Shown here: in pieces, positions 60,589-64,000 of the stretch
How positions within the stretch are numbered: position 1 is the first letter of the stretch
How the letters are laid out: each line of letters begins with the position of its first letter
Program-made: the position numbers and the translations under genes
Origin: Cryptomeria japonica
Lineage: Eukaryota; Streptophyta; Pinopsida; Cupressales; Cupressaceae
Assembly: GCF_030272615.1 (NCBI RefSeq)
Contig: NC_081411.1
Location: 833,454,136 to 833,518,135, forward strand
Length of the DNA: 64,000 nt
Direction of reading: 5' to 3'
The notes under the pieces: generated by a model
Databases searched by the model: none
What the model was told of the DNA's origin: nothing
The model's input: only the letters and a program-made list of their open reading frames with translations

Positions 60589-60896
60589 GTGACATATGGA
60601 TTTTTATATAGTTTTACACTCATAAGGATTAACTTTAATATTAAAAACTAAATAGGCAAATATTTATTTGGAATAATTGATTTATAATTGTATTTTTTAT
60701 ATAATTTTACACTCGCAAGGATTACCTATCTATGTTTTTTGTCTTGCTTCTCTCTAACGATATATATCTCACTCAATCTTACTCTCTTACCCTCTCTCTA
60801 CATATCTCTCACTCCCTCCAATAAATCCTCTCTCTACCTCCATCCTTCTCTTCTCTTTTTCTCACCACTCTCTACATAACTCTATTATGCAGAGAG

Positions 60897-62550
60897 TCTT
60901 GGAGCTAATCCTATTCACCTTCTTGGTTTCTTGTCTTACTAAACCCACTAACTCCTCAAGCCCATCCAATGGTACTTGCTTGGGGTTTTACTATCTAGAC
61001 CTACAAGTTCTGATCCAATTTGGCTTGCCTCCAAGGTATAGCCACTGATCTCTTTCAATCAACTCTTCCTATTGAGGTTGTCACCTCAATCTCTTCACAC
61101 CACTCATAAGGCTCCAACAACTTCTGCAAGTATCACAACACACCAACTCATTCAATGGGTTAAAAATGCATTTAATTAGTGTCTTTGAGGTCTTTTAAAG
61201 GTTTTATCACCTTCACACCCATCTCCAACCTTTCCTAACCTCTCTTTGTCTTCACCGGGCTCAAATAGGCCTAATACAATTAGCCCTCCCTTGGCGGTTT
61301 TAAGGGTTTAGTTTAAAAACTTCCCAAATAAGGCCACAAATAAATTATATATTTGGATACCCTTTTCAGGGTTACAAAAAATATTTCAAATTTACATCTA
61401 GGTTCATCGTACACATATGGGAACCAAATTTGTCCTAATTTCAAGGGTTTTGGCCTACCCAGGTGACTTACAAACTTGTTCTTTAAAACCTTCACCAGTT
61501 AAAACATATGCTCAAATAAATTGAGGATTCTTTAAGGGAATTCATAGTGTTTTCCAACCATGGGTCCATTTCTCTTCTACCAGTCCACATGTGCTCATAA
61601 TTTGCACATCTTTTGTTGTCCTAACTCACTAACTCCTAATACTGAGCCTAGGGTTTCATTGTAGCTCCTCCACAAAGGCTTGCAAAAACCCAAACACCTA
61701 GTCTAGACATATGTATAGACCCTAACCTATCATTCTACTTGATTTCAACTAGTGCCATCAATGGATGCTCAGGTTAGAGTCATTTTCCCCTTAAACCCTA
61801 CTTTGCAAGGGTTTTACACCCAATCCCAGAGAATGGAGTAGATCTCTGCAACCAGACACAATTAGACTTGCTAATCTACCTTATTGAAAAGTAGATTCAA
61901 TAACCTTTCATCACCTACAATTAATTCCCTCTGTCAAGGTTGTACTGGGTCGTACAATGCAACAAAAACAAACAAAAACTGTCAAAATGGTGGGTTTTGG
62001 AGCTAATCATATTCACCTTCTTGGTTTCTTGTCTTACTCAACCATCTAACTCCTCAAGCCCATCCAATGGTACTTGCTTGGGTTTTTTCTATCTAGACCT
62101 CCAAGGCCTAATCCACTTTGGCTTGCCTCCAAGGTGTAGCCACTGATCTCTTTCAATCAACTCTTCCTATTGAGGTTGTCACCTCAATCTCTTCACACCA
62201 CTCCTAAGGCTCCAACAACTTCTGCAAGGATCACAACACACCAACTCATTCAATGGGTTCAAAATGCATTTAATTAGTGTCTTTGAAGTCTTTTAGAGGT
62301 TTAAGCACCTTCACACCCATTACCAAGATTTCCTAACCTCTTTTTATCTTCACCGGGCTCAAATAGACCTAATACAATTAGCCCTCCCTTGGCGGTTTTA
62401 AGGGCTTAGTTTCAAAACTTCCCAAATAAGACCACAAATAAATTATATATTTGGATACCCTTTTCAGGGTTACAAACAATATTGTAAATTTGCATCTGGG
62501 TTCGCCGTACACATATATTTGGATACCCTTTTTAGGGTTACAAACAATAA
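60897..62550 (+). repeat. 1.1-kb tandem duplication, two long copies and one short partial copy
   Basis: TTGGAGCTAATCNTATTCAC begins at about 60900 and again at about 61996. The following 520 bases run parallel (CCATCCAATGGTACTTGCTTGG, TTGGCTTGCCTCCAAGGT, CTTCACCGGGCTCAAATAG, TTGGATACCCTTTTCAGGG). A third fragment, starting ATTTGGATACCC at about 62517, is only 30-40 bases. No TG..CA ends or coding sequence. Confidence 0.85.
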
Positions 62551-63835
62551 GTAAGAAGTGTAGTTACATACCGATACACCGATATGATAGGAGGAAGATA
62601 GGCGATCACCATAAATCTCAAAGCAATGATCAGCCATTCAGTTGTGGTGGCAAAGAATAAGTTGGTAAGCTTGTGTCTATGCCAAATCATTTGTTGGTAA
62701 ACTTAACTTTCAGTTATCATGCAATTAAGCATGATTACATGCGGATTCTCTGGTTCACATTTATTTGACTAAACTTGACTCGGAAGTTTCTATCCTTTGG
62801 GAGATGCAGTGGTAAAAATGGTTGAACACTTGGTAGAATTATTGAAAGACGCATAGAGAAAGAGTGGGAGAGTTTGAATTTGAAATCTTCTGAAATCCTT
62901 GATTGATCTGATTGAGGATATGCCTGAAGGTGTCGACAAAAAATGTATAAAGAGTTCTGGAGCTATTTCTGAAAGTTTTGATCATGAAATTTGAAACAAG
63001 TAAACCTTGCTAAAGGTGATCCAAGGTAAAGAATAGAGTGAGAGGAAGTGATAAGTGGTGTTAGCATAGTTGAGTGTGTATGTGAAGTAGATCGGTTGAG
63101 TACAGAGTCGACTGATAGAAAACTGATCGAGTGCAGAGCCGCAGGATAGACAATCGACTGAGAGCAGAGTCAAAGAACAGTGAACAGGAAGAGTGTAGAG
63201 TCGAAGAATAGAAGATTGGCAGAGTGCAGTGCAGAGAGACAAGTGACCGGCAAAGTGAATAGTTGAAGGAATCAGTGTTGTGCAAAGAAGTCACAACTGG
63301 TGTGTATTGAGTGACATGCATATTGAGATCTTATCAAGCTATCAGTAGCTAATTTAGCAAATCATCCAACTATTTCTTTCTAACAACTGCAACATAAATT
63401 CCTTAACAGGGTGGACTTTAACAAGACCCATTGTATAAATCCCTTAACCGGGTAACATCTTGACTAATGTTCTAAGTCCTTTAACTAGGCTACCTTTAAC
63501 AGGGTAAAGACACTAACCGGCCTTGATCAAAATCCCTTAACCGAGTGACACCTAATAGTGTCATTGTAATCTCCTAACAGGGATGGCTCTTAACTGGGCA
63601 TACTCTAGAAGAGTACAAAATTTGTGAGTTCTTACTCACACCGTGGTTTTATTCCTATTGGGTTTCCACGAGATAACTCCTTGGTGTCACTATCAACTTT
63701 TCATGCTTGCATATTTTGCTTCGGTATTTAAGTATATTGTTGGATTTTAGATGAATGAAGATTTAAGATAAAAGTTAAATTGTGAGAATTTGATTAGGTG
63801 TTGATTCACCCCTCCCCTCTCAGCACCGATTGGGA
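62551..63835 (+). repeat. copia-LTR-like region with internal short repeats
   Basis: At 63090-63240 about five degenerate copies of a GAGTGCAGAGTCGA-like unit. At 63395-63600, phrases of the CCCTTAACCGGGT / CCTAACAGGG kind recur about eight times, typical of plant copia (SIRE/Maximus) LTRs. The end TTCACCCCTCCCCTCTCAG near 63822 also fits such an LTR end. LTR borders were not found. Confidence 0.4.
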
Positions 63836-64000
63836 CTAAAATTCAGGAATTTCATCCACTTGAACATCAGCACTCTCAACAATTCTATGTGTTTGGTTGT
63901 TAAAACACTTGTAGGCCTTACTCTTGGTGGAATAGCCAAAAAATATACCTTCATCACTTTTAGCCTCAAATTTGCTAATATAATCACCTCTCTTAATAAA
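63836..64000 (-). pseudogene. Ty1/copia pol fragment (integrase-RT linker), cut by window edge
   Basis: 55 minus-strand codons with the copia pattern SKFEAKSDEGIFFGYSTKSKAY, then NNQTHRIVESADVQVDE, the region between integrase and RT. It stops at a TAG (63836-63838), directly where the oppositely oriented LTR-like sequence ends, so the junction is a rearrangement. The upstream part lies beyond 64000. Confidence 0.75.

Larger units (their letters stand above)
52962..60593 (+). mobile_element. complete non-autonomous LTR retrotransposon with gag-protease only (element F)
   Basis: The element is 52967-60588 (7622 bp), flanked by GTGAC at 52962-52966 and 60589-60593. Both LTRs are 1123 bp and differ at about 35 positions by my count (about 3%), nearly all transitions. 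The interior (54090-59465) has a long leader with two copies of a hairpin module, one gag-protease gene and 750 bases of 3' region, but no RT, RNase H or integrase. This is the layout of TR-GAG-type elements. No canonical primer site was recognised after the 5' LTR (it continues TTTTGGTTAAACC). Confidence 0.93.

Noticed and set aside
62982-63321. Two Ser/Leu-rich minus ORFs
   Set aside because: They fall in the degenerate GAGTGCAGAGTCGA repeat of the LTR-like region; low-complexity frames.

Overview
The window is plant nuclear DNA: three-exon genes with GT-AG introns, and mostly retrotransposon sequence of many ages. The mix of Tat-type Ty3/gypsy, copia, LINE and large solo LTRs, with genes diluted over tens of kilobases, suggests a large seed-plant genome. 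A gymnosperm is my best guess, but this is inference and not proven here. Only one gene looks intact: an L-gulonolactone-oxidase-like (GULLO) flavoprotein gene at 41209-43373.

Layout. 1-8029: body of a Tat-type Ty3/gypsy element (A), entering from the left edge. It has a decayed pol and, on the opposite strand behind pol, a two-exon gene for a plant mobile domain (PMD) protein with its own TATA-like box and splice sites. An LTR starts at 8030. 8916-19050: a second, non-autonomous Tat-like stretch (B) with a gag-tail ORF, a 410-bp tandem duplication split by a minus-strand solo LTR (13064-14395), a second antisense coding remnant (coiled coil), a hairpin repeat array and an LTR starting at 17909. 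19051-21240: no clear gene. 21241-21590: broken berberine-bridge-enzyme-like exon, minus strand.

22000-44350: a GULLO cluster built by segmental duplication. Copy A (22181-29266) is dead: it has an in-frame stop, and a 4.9-kb Ty1/copia element with exact LTRs, TSD and Met-tRNA primer site sits in exon 3. A solo LTR (29813-30997) lies in its 3' flank. At 32640-33720 an inverted copy retains both flanks but no gene body. Copy C (35280-35820) is promoter joined directly to part of exon 3. Copy B (41209-43373) has full coding capacity, but its upstream region lacks the TATA-bearing segment that the dead copies keep.

46103-51750: minus-strand LINE 3' end with poly(A), a truncated Ty3/gypsy gag-protease element with Asp-tRNA-type primer site and LTR, and a LINE ORF1 fragment. 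52967-60588: a complete non-autonomous LTR element (two 1123-bp LTRs, GTGAC target duplication) carrying gag-protease only, with a recurring hairpin module. 60594-64000: a tandem duplication of about 1.1 kb, a copia-LTR-like stretch and a minus-strand copia pol fragment running off the edge.

The most promising leads are the intron-containing antisense genes inside the Tat-type elements, the repeated hairpin plus G-tract architecture near the elements' 3' ends, and the promoter remodelling of the surviving GULLO copy.
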